Shown: one piece after another, positions 10,358 through 18,623 of the stretch | Layout: every line of letters begins with the position of its first letter | How positions within the stretch are numbered: the first letter of the stretch is position 1 | NCBI GenBank assembly: GCA_964425755.1 | Contig: CAYRNY010000002.1 | Coordinates: forward strand, 376,324 to 440,323 | DNA: 64,000 nucleotides | Reading direction: 5' to 3' | DNA from: CAYRNY01 sp964425755 | GTDB taxonomy: Bacteria; Chloroflexota; Anaerolineae; Aggregatilineales; Aggregatilineaceae | Made by a program: the position numbers and the translations under genes | The notes under the pieces: generated by a model | Seen by the model: only the letters and a program-made list of their open reading frames with translations | Told to the model about the DNA's origin: nothing | The model's database searches: none

Positions 10358-12576
10358 TCTTGTTCAATCCCGATGAATCTGACGTAAATGACCGTGAAAA
10401 TGAAGATCAAAAAGAAGATCAGCACACCGACGGCTGACGCATAGCCATCGGCCCGGCTTTGAACCAACTGGTAGTAGTTATAGGATGCCATCGACGGGCG
10501 TCTTGTGTCCAACAGCACCTGGAACACGTCGAACGCTCGCAGCGCGTCCAATGTGCGGAAGATGAGTGCAACGGCGATCGTGGGGCGCAGCAGCGGCAAC
10601 GTGATGGAGAAGAACTGGCGAACCTTCGAAGCGCCATCAACCGCAGCTGCTTCATAGACATCAGCCGAGATCGTCTGCAATCCGGCCAACAGAAGTAACG
10701 CCATGAAAGGTGCCGTTTTCCACACGTCAACCGCGATGATCGCGTTCATCCACGGGCCGGAAAGCCCAAACCATTGCTGGGGCTGATCAATCAGCCCGAG
10801 ATCCAACAACAGCTTGTTGAAGATGCCCGTCTGGTCACCCCGCAGGATCACTTGCCAAAGCACGGCAGCAACCACTGTGGGGATGGCCCAGGGAACAAGC
10901 ATCGCTGTGCGCATCAAGCCGCGCCCGCGGAAGCTGGAATTGACCACGAGAGCGATGATCATGCCTAGCACCAGCTCCAGGATGACCGACGCAAACGTGA
11001 AGTGCAGCGTATTGCCAGTAGCTTTGAGGAAGTCGGGGTCTTTGCCGAGGATGCGCAACCCTTCATCGCTTCCCGGAATCCGCCACGTCACCGCTTCCCG
11101 GTAACGGACGTATCGCTGGCGCTCTTCCGAAGACAGTTCACGCATCAACTGCATTTCCTGTTCCTCGGTAGTCGACCGTCCCCACACTATCGTGTTGCCG
11201 TCTGTGGCACGTCTACACTCACCGCTATCATCCGTCTGGCAGTCAACAGTCTCAACTTTGAAGCTGATGAGATTCTTGTAATTCTCAAGCCCTATGAACC
11301 GGGCTGGTCGGTGAGTCCCAAATTCGTCGTCGGTTAGACTCGTGATAAACGTCTGTTCCAGCGGGCGCGCGGCGATCAGTGCCAGCACAAACATCGTAGG
11401 CACAAGCAGCGTCCAGGCGAAGCGTGTATTACGGGAAGTCAGCGTCTCGTCACCGCCAAACAGGTCAACCTCTACGGCGGAGAGCCAGAAATAGCTGAGC
11501 ATCAGCGGGACGACTGCTATCAGATATGGGATTGCGCTGGTAATGGCTTTACCGAAATTGAATGGCTGATCGGTGATCAGGCCCCCTTTGCCGCGCACCC
11601 AGAAAGACCACACGGCAACGAGGATCAAGCCCGCTGACAGCCAAAGGAACGCGACCAGCGCCCAGCGTGCAGCAACCACATCATATTGGCGCAAACGTAG
11701 TCCTACGCTGATCAAGCCCAGCGCCAGGGCGATGGTGATCAGTGGGACGATAAAACCGAAATTCTCAAGAAATGCCAGCGTTGTCGAGGGTGGCACGTCC
11801 TTGGGAACTTTGCGCGTCATCTCGACGATGGTGCCATCTTCCCCCACGCGCAAGAATTCGATCGTGATCTCAAAATCATCATCTTCAAGCGGGACGTCCT
11901 CTTGCGCCAACAGGGCACGCACTTCCTGAAGCGACATGTCCGGCGTGATGTCCGTATCTTCAACTTTAATTAGCCGGTCCCCACGCCTTACCCCTGTGGC
12001 AAGCGCCTGTCCCCCTGCAATGGGGCGTAACTCAAAGTACGGTGCAGGTATCCGTTTAACGATGATCTCGGTATCTGCCGTTTCAGCCGGCGTGAATAAC
12101 GGCCCGAACTGTTCCGTAGGGACGTTGACGGTTATCGTAGAAGCACCGCGTAAGATGACAACTTCGATTTCCTCGCGATCCGCTGCATTGGCGTTATCGA
12201 GGACCGTCTGAAATATATCCGGCAACTCTGCTTCGGTCATCGCCGCAGCATCGAGGTCGGTGTCACCGATTTTCAGCAACACATCCTCGTCCTCAAAGCC
12301 CAAGTTGGCTGCGGTACTGTCCGGCGCTATATCCAACGCAAAATGGGCCTGGTCGATTACCGGATCCGGCGGGATCTTCGCAACCTCCACGCCGATGCCT
12401 TCGACATCCAGCCCTTGCGTAGCATCACGAATATCTGAATTAGTGGCGATTGAATAAAACAAATACGCAAACGCACCCAAGCCAATAATGATCAGTAGGC
12501 CGCTGACCAGTTCCAAAGCGACTACTTCTTGTAGTGCGGGGCGTCTTGTGCCACTTCCAGGCGGAGCAATTGCCAT
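10354..12576 (-). CDS. MalF-type sugar permease with PDZ-like N-terminal extension
   Basis: The C-terminal 220 residues or so are a normal binding-protein-dependent permease with six-TM layout and EAA motif YEAAAVDGASKVRQFF (about residues 641-656). What is odd is the rest: 740 residues, against about 290-520 in the family. A first TM (residues about 22-45) leads to two PDZ-like segments, about 78-165 (APDSTAANLGFEDEDVLLKIG) and 178-258 (GQALATGVRRGDRLIKVED). Four more hydrophobic segments follow (about 272-405) before the MalF core. The PDZ segments would sit outside the membrane, where they could contact the binding protein or substrate. The start is ATG at 12576, set by a perfect GGAGGG 8 nt upstream; a TTG at 12597 precedes that site. 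The partner MalG gene overlaps its end. Confidence 0.9.
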   Translation of the reverse strand: MAIAPPGSGTRRPALQEVVALELVSGLLIIIGLGAFAYLFYSIATNSDIRDATQGLDVEGIGVEVAKIPPDPVIDQAHFALDIAPDSTAANLGFEDEDVLLKIGDTDLDAAAMTEAELPDIFQTVLDNANAADREEIEVVILRGASTITVNVPTEQFGPLFTPAETADTEIIVKRIPAPYFELRPIAGGQALATGVRRGDRLIKVEDTDITPDMSLQEVRALLAQEDVPLEDDDFEITIEFLRVGEDGTIVEMTRKVPKDVPPSTTLAFLENFGFIVPLITIALALGLISVGLRLRQYDVVAARWALVAFLWLSAGLILVAVWSFWVRGKGGLITDQPFNFGKAITSAIPYLIAVVPLMLSYFWLSAVEVDLFGGDETLTSRNTRFAWTLLVPTMFVLALIAARPLEQTFITSLTDDEFGTHRPARFIGLENYKNLISFKVETVDCQTDDSGECRRATDGNTIVWGRSTTEEQEMQLMRELSSEERQRYVRYREAVTWRIPGSDEGLRILGKDPDFLKATGNTLHFTFASVILELVLGMIIALVVNSSFRGRGLMRTAMLVPWAIPTVVAAVLWQVILRGDQTGIFNKLLLDLGLIDQPQQWFGLSGPWMNAIIAVDVWKTAPFMALLLLAGLQTISADVYEAAAVDGASKVRQFFSITLPLLRPTIAVALIFRTLDALRAFDVFQVLLDTRRPSMASYNYYQLVQSRADGYASAVGVLIFFLIFIFTVIYVRFIGIEQE

Positions 12577-12650
12577 GATGAACGCCCTCCATATCAAAAA
12601 TTGTCTCTAGTTTGTCATCTGATCCTTCACGTTATGAGACTATGAAGTAA

Positions 12651-12676
12651 CCAGGGGCAAAAGGGATTGCCCCTGG
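12651..12676 (-). terminator. Intra-operon hairpin between binding protein and permeases
   Basis: Perfect 10-bp stem CCAGGGGCAA (12651-12660) / TTGCCCCTGG (12667-12676), 6-nt loop, no T-run. In sugar ABC operons such structures commonly leave the binding-protein mRNA more abundant than the permease mRNA. The hairpin is seen directly; the role is inferred. Confidence 0.6.
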
Positions 12677-12713
12677 TCATGCGTGCTAAGGAAGGTGGTT
12701 GATAGTTACCGGT

Positions 12714-14027
12714 TTAGGGGAATTCAAAGCCCATGTCGGCAAACTGCAGTTCGAGTTCTTCAACTGCCGACTGGGCGTCGACTTCGCCATTTAGGATTGC
12801 AGAGACTGTCGTGTAGTACAACTCCGAGACGTCGTTGTAGCGTTCACCAGCGACGGTTGAGGGGCGAGCGGTCGCGTTGATGAAGACGTCGTACAGGCTG
12901 CCGAAGAAGGGGGTCGCTTCCAGAACATCTTCATCTTCGTACAGCGCCATGATCGTCGGGTTATAGGACCCTTCGATCGCACGGCGCTTCTGCTCGTCGT
13001 AGCCGGCCAGGTAAGCCGTCAGCGCGACTGCCGGCTCAACGTTCTGCGAATACCGCGAAACACCGAGCTGCCAACCACCCAGGGTGGCCGCGCTCATGCC
13101 CGGCTCAGCACCCGGAAGCGGTTGGACATCAAACACGCCCGCGATGGGGCTGTCTTCTGCCTGCCCCAGCGACCAGGCATACGGCCAGTTGCGCATGAAA
13201 GCCGCGTTACCGGCCTGCCACACGCCGCGTGCATCTTCTTCCATGTAGCTCAGCACGCCGGGTGGGCTGATGGTGCCAACCCAACCAGCAGCCATTTCGA
13301 AAGCAGCGACCGCTTCCGGATTGTTAACGTCGATCACACCTTCGGGGGTGATGATGACGCCACCACCGCTTGAGGCTTGCCATTCCAGCGCGTCACAGGT
13401 CAGCCCTTCGTAGGCCGCACCCTGCCACACAAAGCCCCAGAAGTCCGCGTTACCTTCGGCGCGCTCACCTTCCTGAATCGCGAGTGCGGCTGCTTCGAGT
13501 TCTTCCCAGGTCTGTGGCGGCTCGAAACCATATTTCTCCAGCAGATCGGTGCGGTAGTAAAGCAGGCCAGCATCGGTGAACCAGGGCAGACCGACCAGGC
13601 GGCCATCCACTGTGTTGTTCTCAACGATCGCTGGGAAGTGCGCCTCGATGACTTCCGCGTCCAGGTATTCTTCCAGGTCCACCAGGTGGTTGCCCAGAAT
13701 ACCAGGCCAGATGACATCGAACTGGTAAACGTCAATTTCGCTGCTGCCAGCTTCAAAGAACTGGAGATACTGCCCGAGTGTCTCGGTCGCGGAGTCCGGG
13801 CGTGCGACGAGGTCAACGGACACATTGGGGCATGCCTGCATGAAGAGATTCACACCCTGCTGCGTCATGTCGAATTCCTGCCCGACGGAACCGGCGATGA
13901 TGGTCACGGTCACGTCTTCGTCCGTGCCGCACCATACCTCACCCTCACCGTCTTGGGCGTTGACGACCGGCACAATGCCAACGGTCAACACGGCGATTAG
14001 AGCCAATATCACGAAACGTTTGAACAT
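12714..14027 (-). CDS. Sugar ABC transporter substrate-binding protein
   Basis: Extracytoplasmic solute-binding protein, family 1 (MalE-like), that delivers a carbohydrate to the two permeases encoded downstream. A clear signal peptide (FKRFVILALIAVLTVGIVPVVNA) ends with a signal-peptidase-I-type site; there is no lipobox. Family features are FEAGSSEIDVYQFDVIWPG, GRLVGLPWFTDAGLLYYRTDLLEKYG and the aromatic-rich C-terminal lobe. Length 437 is usual. The start is ATG with AGGAGATG 4-10 nt upstream. The nearest characterised relatives are maltose/trehalose-type binding proteins, but the ligand is uncertain. Its 5' region contains operator-like palindromes. Confidence 0.93.
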   Translation of the reverse strand: MFKRFVILALIAVLTVGIVPVVNAQDGEGEVWCGTDEDVTVTIIAGSVGQEFDMTQQGVNLFMQACPNVSVDLVARPDSATETLGQYLQFFEAGSSEIDVYQFDVIWPGILGNHLVDLEEYLDAEVIEAHFPAIVENNTVDGRLVGLPWFTDAGLLYYRTDLLEKYGFEPPQTWEELEAAALAIQEGERAEGNADFWGFVWQGAAYEGLTCDALEWQASSGGGVIITPEGVIDVNNPEAVAAFEMAAGWVGTISPPGVLSYMEEDARGVWQAGNAAFMRNWPYAWSLGQAEDSPIAGVFDVQPLPGAEPGMSAATLGGWQLGVSRYSQNVEPAVALTAYLAGYDEQKRRAIEGSYNPTIMALYEDEDVLEATPFFGSLYDVFINATARPSTVAGERYNDVSELYYTTVSAILNGEVDAQSAVEELELQFADMGFEFP

Positions 14028-14138
14028 TTGGACATCTCCTTAAGGCTAAAAATACTTACGTGAGCTAAGATTGTGGTTACTGGTCCAGTGTAATTACTTA
14101 ATTCAGGCAGAAACACCAGCACAATAACACACAATCGT

Positions 14139-14151
14139 TATACATTGTATA
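14139..14151. promoter_or_regulatory. Operator-like palindrome (TATACA-T-TGTATA)
   Basis: Perfect 13-bp palindrome about 115 nt upstream of the sugar-binding-protein start. Its size and symmetry fit a dimeric repressor site; the regulator is unknown. Confidence 0.35.
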
Positions 14152-14209
14152 CGAAACTTTCTGATCTGCAAACTGTACCAGGGTCAGCTTTGCCTGGCGT
14201 GCCAAATGT

Positions 14210-14219
14210 AAAACGTTTT
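14210..14219. promoter_or_regulatory. LacI-family-like operator (AAAACGTTTT)
   Basis: Ten-base palindrome with central CG, the hallmark of LacI/GalR-family operators, flanked by near-symmetric GT and AG. It lies between the sugar ABC operon and the PPC-repeat genes. LacI-type control of sugar importers is common, but no lacI-like gene is in the window. Confidence 0.4.
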
Positions 14220-14343
14220 AGTCCGGTTTCCCGGAACTCGCGCGTTACATCGGCCTTAATTGGCGCGGCGATTCAAGTTGCGGGGCTGCGTGCCCTGCCG
14301 TACAATCACAGGCAGCATATCCTCTGGGGCGCTGGAGGCGACA

Positions 14344-17007
14344 ATGGCGACCAAATACAGCGTGTGTTTTTTGCGGTTCGTAGCATATTTGATAATGGTG
14401 GCAGGCTTAGTACTGCCGTTGTGGCACGTTGGCGCAAGCCCTGATCAACAAGACACGCTGCCTGAGTTGGTCTACGGGCAGACCGTTGACGACCGTATCG
14501 ATGAGGCGCAACCCAGCGCGTTTTACGCATTTGAAGCCACTGCCGATGATGTGATAACGATCGCTATGGTTGTCACTGAGGGGGAGCTTGACCCGTTCAT
14601 CGTCCTCAACACAAGCGACCGGACGCCGCTGGCTACCGATGACAACAGCGGAGGAGATCGCAATGCACGTTTGACGTTTGTCATCCCCGCTACAGGGCGC
14701 TATATCATCCAGGCCACACACGCCGGGGGCGTTCCCCCTGAGGGTGGTGGCACATTTAGCCTGAATCTTACGGCGGCAGTTGAGGATGTCCCTGTCAGTA
14801 CGCCCGAAGCTACCACGGCACCGACTGAAAGCGCACATATTGCCAGGCTCGAAGCCGGAACGACACAACAGGATACTCTGACGCGGCAAGCGACCTTGCG
14901 CTACTATTGGTTCGAGGCGCAGTTCGGCGATCAGGTCACAGTCACGCCGGACCCTGCTGGTGATTTCCAGCCGCTATACGTCCTTTACAGCGCCACTTTC
15001 AACGAGCTTGATCGCGCTAGCGCTGCTGAGCCTTTGCAGGCCAGCATTCCTGAAAGTGGTATCTATTTCTTGAGCGTTTCCTTGCCGGAACCGTCCAGTA
15101 CGGGCGGCGATTATACTTTTACATTTGACAGAACAATAAATCCCGCTACTGCGGAAAACATCATCGATATCGCGTATGGCGAAACCCAGCAAGGCACCAT
15201 CGATTCGGCCATCTCTGCGGTGACCTATCGTTTTCAGGGATCGGAAGGTGACACGGTTACCATCACGATGAGCCGTACAGATGGCGATTTGGACAGTTAC
15301 CTGTACTTGCTGGATGAGACCGGGCAGCTTATGTTTGAGGACAATGACAGCGGTGGCGGCAACGGCGACGCTCGCATCACGTATATATTGCCGGCAGGTG
15401 GTACCTATCTGATCGTCGCGACACGACTCGGCCAGGCACAGGGGCCAACCAGCGGCAGCTACAGGCTAGATTTGCAGTCTGACGCGCTCTCGGTTGGGGC
15501 TGAGGCACCTCCAGATGGCCTGGAACCCACCCTGCCCGCCGAATACGCGACATTACCGCAAGTGACGTATGGTGAAACCGTTAACGGCGAAATATCAAAC
15601 GCAAGTTTCATGGACTTCTACGTCTTCCTTGGCAAAGCGGGTGACGCAGTTACGATTGAAATGCAAAGCGGTAATCCCGATGACCTCAACGGGTTAGATC
15701 CGTTCCTGATCTTGCTCGATGCGAACCGGATTCCCCTGGCAGAGAATGACGACATCGTCGATGGAGTGGAGCGCGACGCGCGCATTGAAATCACCTTGCC
15801 GGAAACCGCCTATTATGCCATCGTCGCGACGCGTTTCGACCAAGACGCGGGTGTGAGCAGCGGCCCTTATACGTTGACACTGTCCGGCCCTGGGAGTCTT
15901 GTTCCCTCTGCAGATGTGCCGTTGCCGGAAGCATCAATTGTGCTGGTGCGTCTCGACCCCACACGCTTGACCTCAGGCTCTCCCCAGCAGGCAGCTTTTA
16001 GGGATGGCGCAGACCTCTATGCTTTCAGTGCTAGCGAAGACACTCGTGTTGATATCACTGTAACCAGCGATCCCGGGGTTGATGCCGTGCTTATCCTCGC
16101 CGACGAGAATCTAAATGAGGTTGCTTTCAGCAGTACCGGCACGCTAACAGGTATCACGGTCCCCAAAAGCGGGCAGTACTTGGTCATGGTTGCCCCGCGC
16201 TTTGGCCCTGTGGACTCCCTGGGCGGTGGCTATATTCTGGCGTTGACTCAAACCGGCGCCGCTGTTGAGGCCGAAACGCCAGCCATGCCGCGTACGCTCA
16301 CCTATGGAGATACGGTAAATGGTGTGATCGATGACGAGAATGTCAGCCAGATTTACACATTTAGTGGGAGCGAAGGCGAGCGTATACGTATCACGATGGA
16401 AGCTACGCCAGATTCTGATCTGGATTGCTACCTGGAACTGCAAGATAGCGACGGCGAGGTGATTGATGCAAACGACGATATCGATCCCGGTGTTATCCGA
16501 GATTCGCAGATCGTTGTCAACCTTCCCCGTGATGGCACATATACTGTGATCGCGTCACGTTATGTTGGGCCGGATGCACCCACAACGAGCGGCAACTATC
16601 GGCTGTCGCTGGAACTGCTCGCACAGGATGCTGCCGAAGGGGTCAGCTCGATCACTGTGCCGATCCGCTACGGTGAGACAAAGGTCGGCGAAATCAACGA
16701 CGACCAGTACCTGTTGTTTTACGTGTTCGATGGTACAGCCGGTGACAGCGTAACCATTTCGGTCGATCATCTCAGCGGCAATCTTGACTCTGTCCTGCAC
16801 TTGTATCAATCGGAAAACGACAACTGGGTGTTGTTCGCCAGCAATGACGACAGCCCTACCGGTGGCACGTATGCACCGCTTTTGAGCGATATCACGCTGC
16901 CTGGGACGGGCAAATACCTGATCGCAATCAGCCGCTACGGCATGGAACGCGAAGATTCGTTCGGCACCTTTGCACTGACACTGACGCTCGAAGCGCCCGC
17001 TGAGTAG
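14344..17007 (+). CDS. Secreted protein of seven PPC-like beta repeats
   Basis: 887 residues. An N-terminal signal peptide (FVAYLIMVAGLVLPLWHVGAS) is followed by about seven copies of a 100-residue repeat. Each copy reads roughly YGETVNGEI...Y.F.G..GD.VTI.M....G.LDP.L.LLD..G..LA.NDD......DA.I...LP..G.Y.IVATR.G.....TSG.Y.L.L. This is the pattern of bacterial pre-peptidase C-terminal (PPC) domains, small beta sandwiches usually attached to secreted proteases. Here no peptidase, glycosidase or anchor domain is present, so the protein may be a surface or matrix adhesin, or bind polysaccharide. The repeats have diverged; repeats 2 and 5 are the least regular. The start is set by GGAGG about 5 nt before ATG 14344. 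A second, shorter paralogue follows 21 nt later, so the two are one transcription unit. Confidence 0.85.
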   Translation: MATKYSVCFLRFVAYLIMVAGLVLPLWHVGASPDQQDTLPELVYGQTVDDRIDEAQPSAFYAFEATADDVITIAMVVTEGELDPFIVLNTSDRTPLATDDNSGGDRNARLTFVIPATGRYIIQATHAGGVPPEGGGTFSLNLTAAVEDVPVSTPEATTAPTESAHIARLEAGTTQQDTLTRQATLRYYWFEAQFGDQVTVTPDPAGDFQPLYVLYSATFNELDRASAAEPLQASIPESGIYFLSVSLPEPSSTGGDYTFTFDRTINPATAENIIDIAYGETQQGTIDSAISAVTYRFQGSEGDTVTITMSRTDGDLDSYLYLLDETGQLMFEDNDSGGGNGDARITYILPAGGTYLIVATRLGQAQGPTSGSYRLDLQSDALSVGAEAPPDGLEPTLPAEYATLPQVTYGETVNGEISNASFMDFYVFLGKAGDAVTIEMQSGNPDDLNGLDPFLILLDANRIPLAENDDIVDGVERDARIEITLPETAYYAIVATRFDQDAGVSSGPYTLTLSGPGSLVPSADVPLPEASIVLVRLDPTRLTSGSPQQAAFRDGADLYAFSASEDTRVDITVTSDPGVDAVLILADENLNEVAFSSTGTLTGITVPKSGQYLVMVAPRFGPVDSLGGGYILALTQTGAAVEAETPAMPRTLTYGDTVNGVIDDENVSQIYTFSGSEGERIRITMEATPDSDLDCYLELQDSDGEVIDANDDIDPGVIRDSQIVVNLPRDGTYTVIASRYVGPDAPTTSGNYRLSLELLAQDAAEGVSSITVPIRYGETKVGEINDDQYLLFYVFDGTAGDSVTISVDHLSGNLDSVLHLYQSENDNWVLFASNDDSPTGGTYAPLLSDITLPGTGKYLIAISRYGMEREDSFGTFALTLTLEAPAE

Positions 17008-17028
17008 ACGGATTCGGATCGACGCTTG

Positions 17029-18546
17029 ATGCACAGGAATGCTCGCGTCACGCATCATAATAATTCATGGACTGCGTTGTGGTACGTGGCGGTGCTGGCT
17101 GTGGTGGCGATGGTCTTCCCCTGGCGGGTTCATGCGGGCCCCCGGCAGCAGAGCGACGGTGTCCTGTCGTTTGATGAAACGGCACGCGGCACGCTCGATG
17201 ATGCTACGTTTCGCCGGTTATACGCTTTTGACGGTCGTGAAAACGAAGTCATTGCATTGACCATGACGCGTGTATCGGGCGATCTTGACCCCTATCTGTT
17301 ATTGACGGACGAAGACGGGACCATCCTCGCCCTGAGTGATGATGATGGCCGAGGTATAAATGCCGAGATTCCCTTCCAGCGGCTGCCGGTTGATGGCCGG
17401 TATTTCGTGATCGCCACACGCTTCGGTCAGGAGTTGGGGTCTACGTCCGGCGACTATACGCTGCTGTTGGAACGTATTGGCGCGGAGGTAACCGAAAGGA
17501 CCACGCTGCAGTACGGTGATAGCGTGTTCGGGCGCATTTCCGCAGAAGAACCGATGGTGTTCTACTTCTTACGCGCCCGGCGTGGCGACGTGCTTAACAT
17601 CACAATGCGCCGCACGTCAGGCGATCTCGATCCGCAGCTAGAACTCGCGACGTCAGAAGGAGTCGTGCTCGTTTCAAATGATGACGATCCCGCTGCTGAA
17701 GGTACGCTTGACGCCGGGATTACTGGCTTCACAATCTATGAAAGCGGGACGTACCTTATCGTTGCAACGCGTTTCGGACGCGAGGCGGGGAACACCGCAG
17801 GCAGTTATGTGCTCACCGTTACACGGACCCCGCCGGAAGCTTTAGGAACGTCGTTTGACAGCGCTCGCCTGATTGACTACGGTGCAACACTTGCGAGCAC
17901 CGTTGATGATGAAACGCCGATCCGGTACTTTCAATTCCAGGGACGGCGCGGTGATGTTATCGCGGCAACAGTAGCGATAGAATCCGGCAATCTTAATCCT
18001 GTGCTCAAACTCGCGGATGGCTCGTTAAGTGAACTGTCCCGCAATGATGCGGACGGCAATAATCGCACTGCTCGAATCGTAGCCTATTCGCTGCCTGCAA
18101 CCGGCACCTATTATCTGCTGGTAACGCGTAGAGGCGAGGTCGAGGGGCAGACCAGTGGTACGTTTGAGTTGGAGCTGACAGGACGCCCTGGTGTGGTTGG
18201 CGGGCGGGCGTTGGAGATTGTATACGGCGCGTCATTGAGCGGGCAAATTGGCGACCAGAATCCATACGAGGAATACATCTTTTTCGGGCAGCAAGGTGAT
18301 CAGATCCGTATCGCAATGACGCGGGCTTCGGGTGATCTTGACGCGCTGGTCACGCTGCTTGACAGCGAGCGAAAACAGGTCGCGTTTGACGATGACAGCG
18401 GCGAAGACAAAGACGCGCTCATTGAGCGCTTCACCCTGCCGCAAGATGGAATGTACATTCTCGTTGCCTCACGCTACGAGCGCGAGCAAGGGACGACTTC
18501 TGGCGCTTATATTCTGTCCCTGGAGTTGCTCCGCAGCGGCAATTAA
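17029..18546 (+). CDS. Secreted protein of four PPC-like beta repeats
   Basis: 505 residues, paralogous to the protein encoded just upstream. After a signal peptide (WYVAVLAVVAMVFPWRVHA) come four copies of the same 100-residue beta repeat, ending in SGAYILSLELLRSGN. Each contains the GDLDPYLLL-type turn, an acidic DD(D/S) loop and a TGTY.IVATR strand. The acidic loops resemble calcium-binding turns, which is inference. There is no catalytic domain or membrane anchor. I use the ATG at 17029; a TTG one codon earlier is also possible. Together with its neighbour it probably coats or binds an extracellular polymer, and it may be expressed with the adjacent sugar genes; the evidence for that is position alone. 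Confidence 0.83.
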   Translation: MHRNARVTHHNNSWTALWYVAVLAVVAMVFPWRVHAGPRQQSDGVLSFDETARGTLDDATFRRLYAFDGRENEVIALTMTRVSGDLDPYLLLTDEDGTILALSDDDGRGINAEIPFQRLPVDGRYFVIATRFGQELGSTSGDYTLLLERIGAEVTERTTLQYGDSVFGRISAEEPMVFYFLRARRGDVLNITMRRTSGDLDPQLELATSEGVVLVSNDDDPAAEGTLDAGITGFTIYESGTYLIVATRFGREAGNTAGSYVLTVTRTPPEALGTSFDSARLIDYGATLASTVDDETPIRYFQFQGRRGDVIAATVAIESGNLNPVLKLADGSLSELSRNDADGNNRTARIVAYSLPATGTYYLLVTRRGEVEGQTSGTFELELTGRPGVVGGRALEIVYGASLSGQIGDQNPYEEYIFFGQQGDQIRIAMTRASGDLDALVTLLDSERKQVAFDDDSGEDKDALIERFTLPQDGMYILVASRYEREQGTTSGAYILSLELLRSGN

Positions 18547-18623
18547 GCGCAACCCCAGCCGCGGTTGTGCGTTATGATCACTGCATGAGCTTACCGGAGC
18601 ACGGACGATAGCGAGCGAGCAAA

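Larger units (their letters stand above)
14028..14343. other. Divergent regulatory region, sugar ABC operon / PPC-repeat genes
   Basis: A 316-nt region between divergent genes. It carries two palindromes listed separately (14139-14151 and 14210-14219) and AT-rich stretches that could hold promoters. I could not pick a confident -35/-10 pair for either direction. The plus-strand open frame that extends back to 14260 is not used, because GGAGG at about 14334 marks the ATG at 14344. Confidence 0.5.

Noticed and set aside
14344..18546. DNA-level tandem repeats in the PPC genes
   Set aside because: The repetition is at protein level only; nucleotide sequence has diverged too far to be an active repeat.
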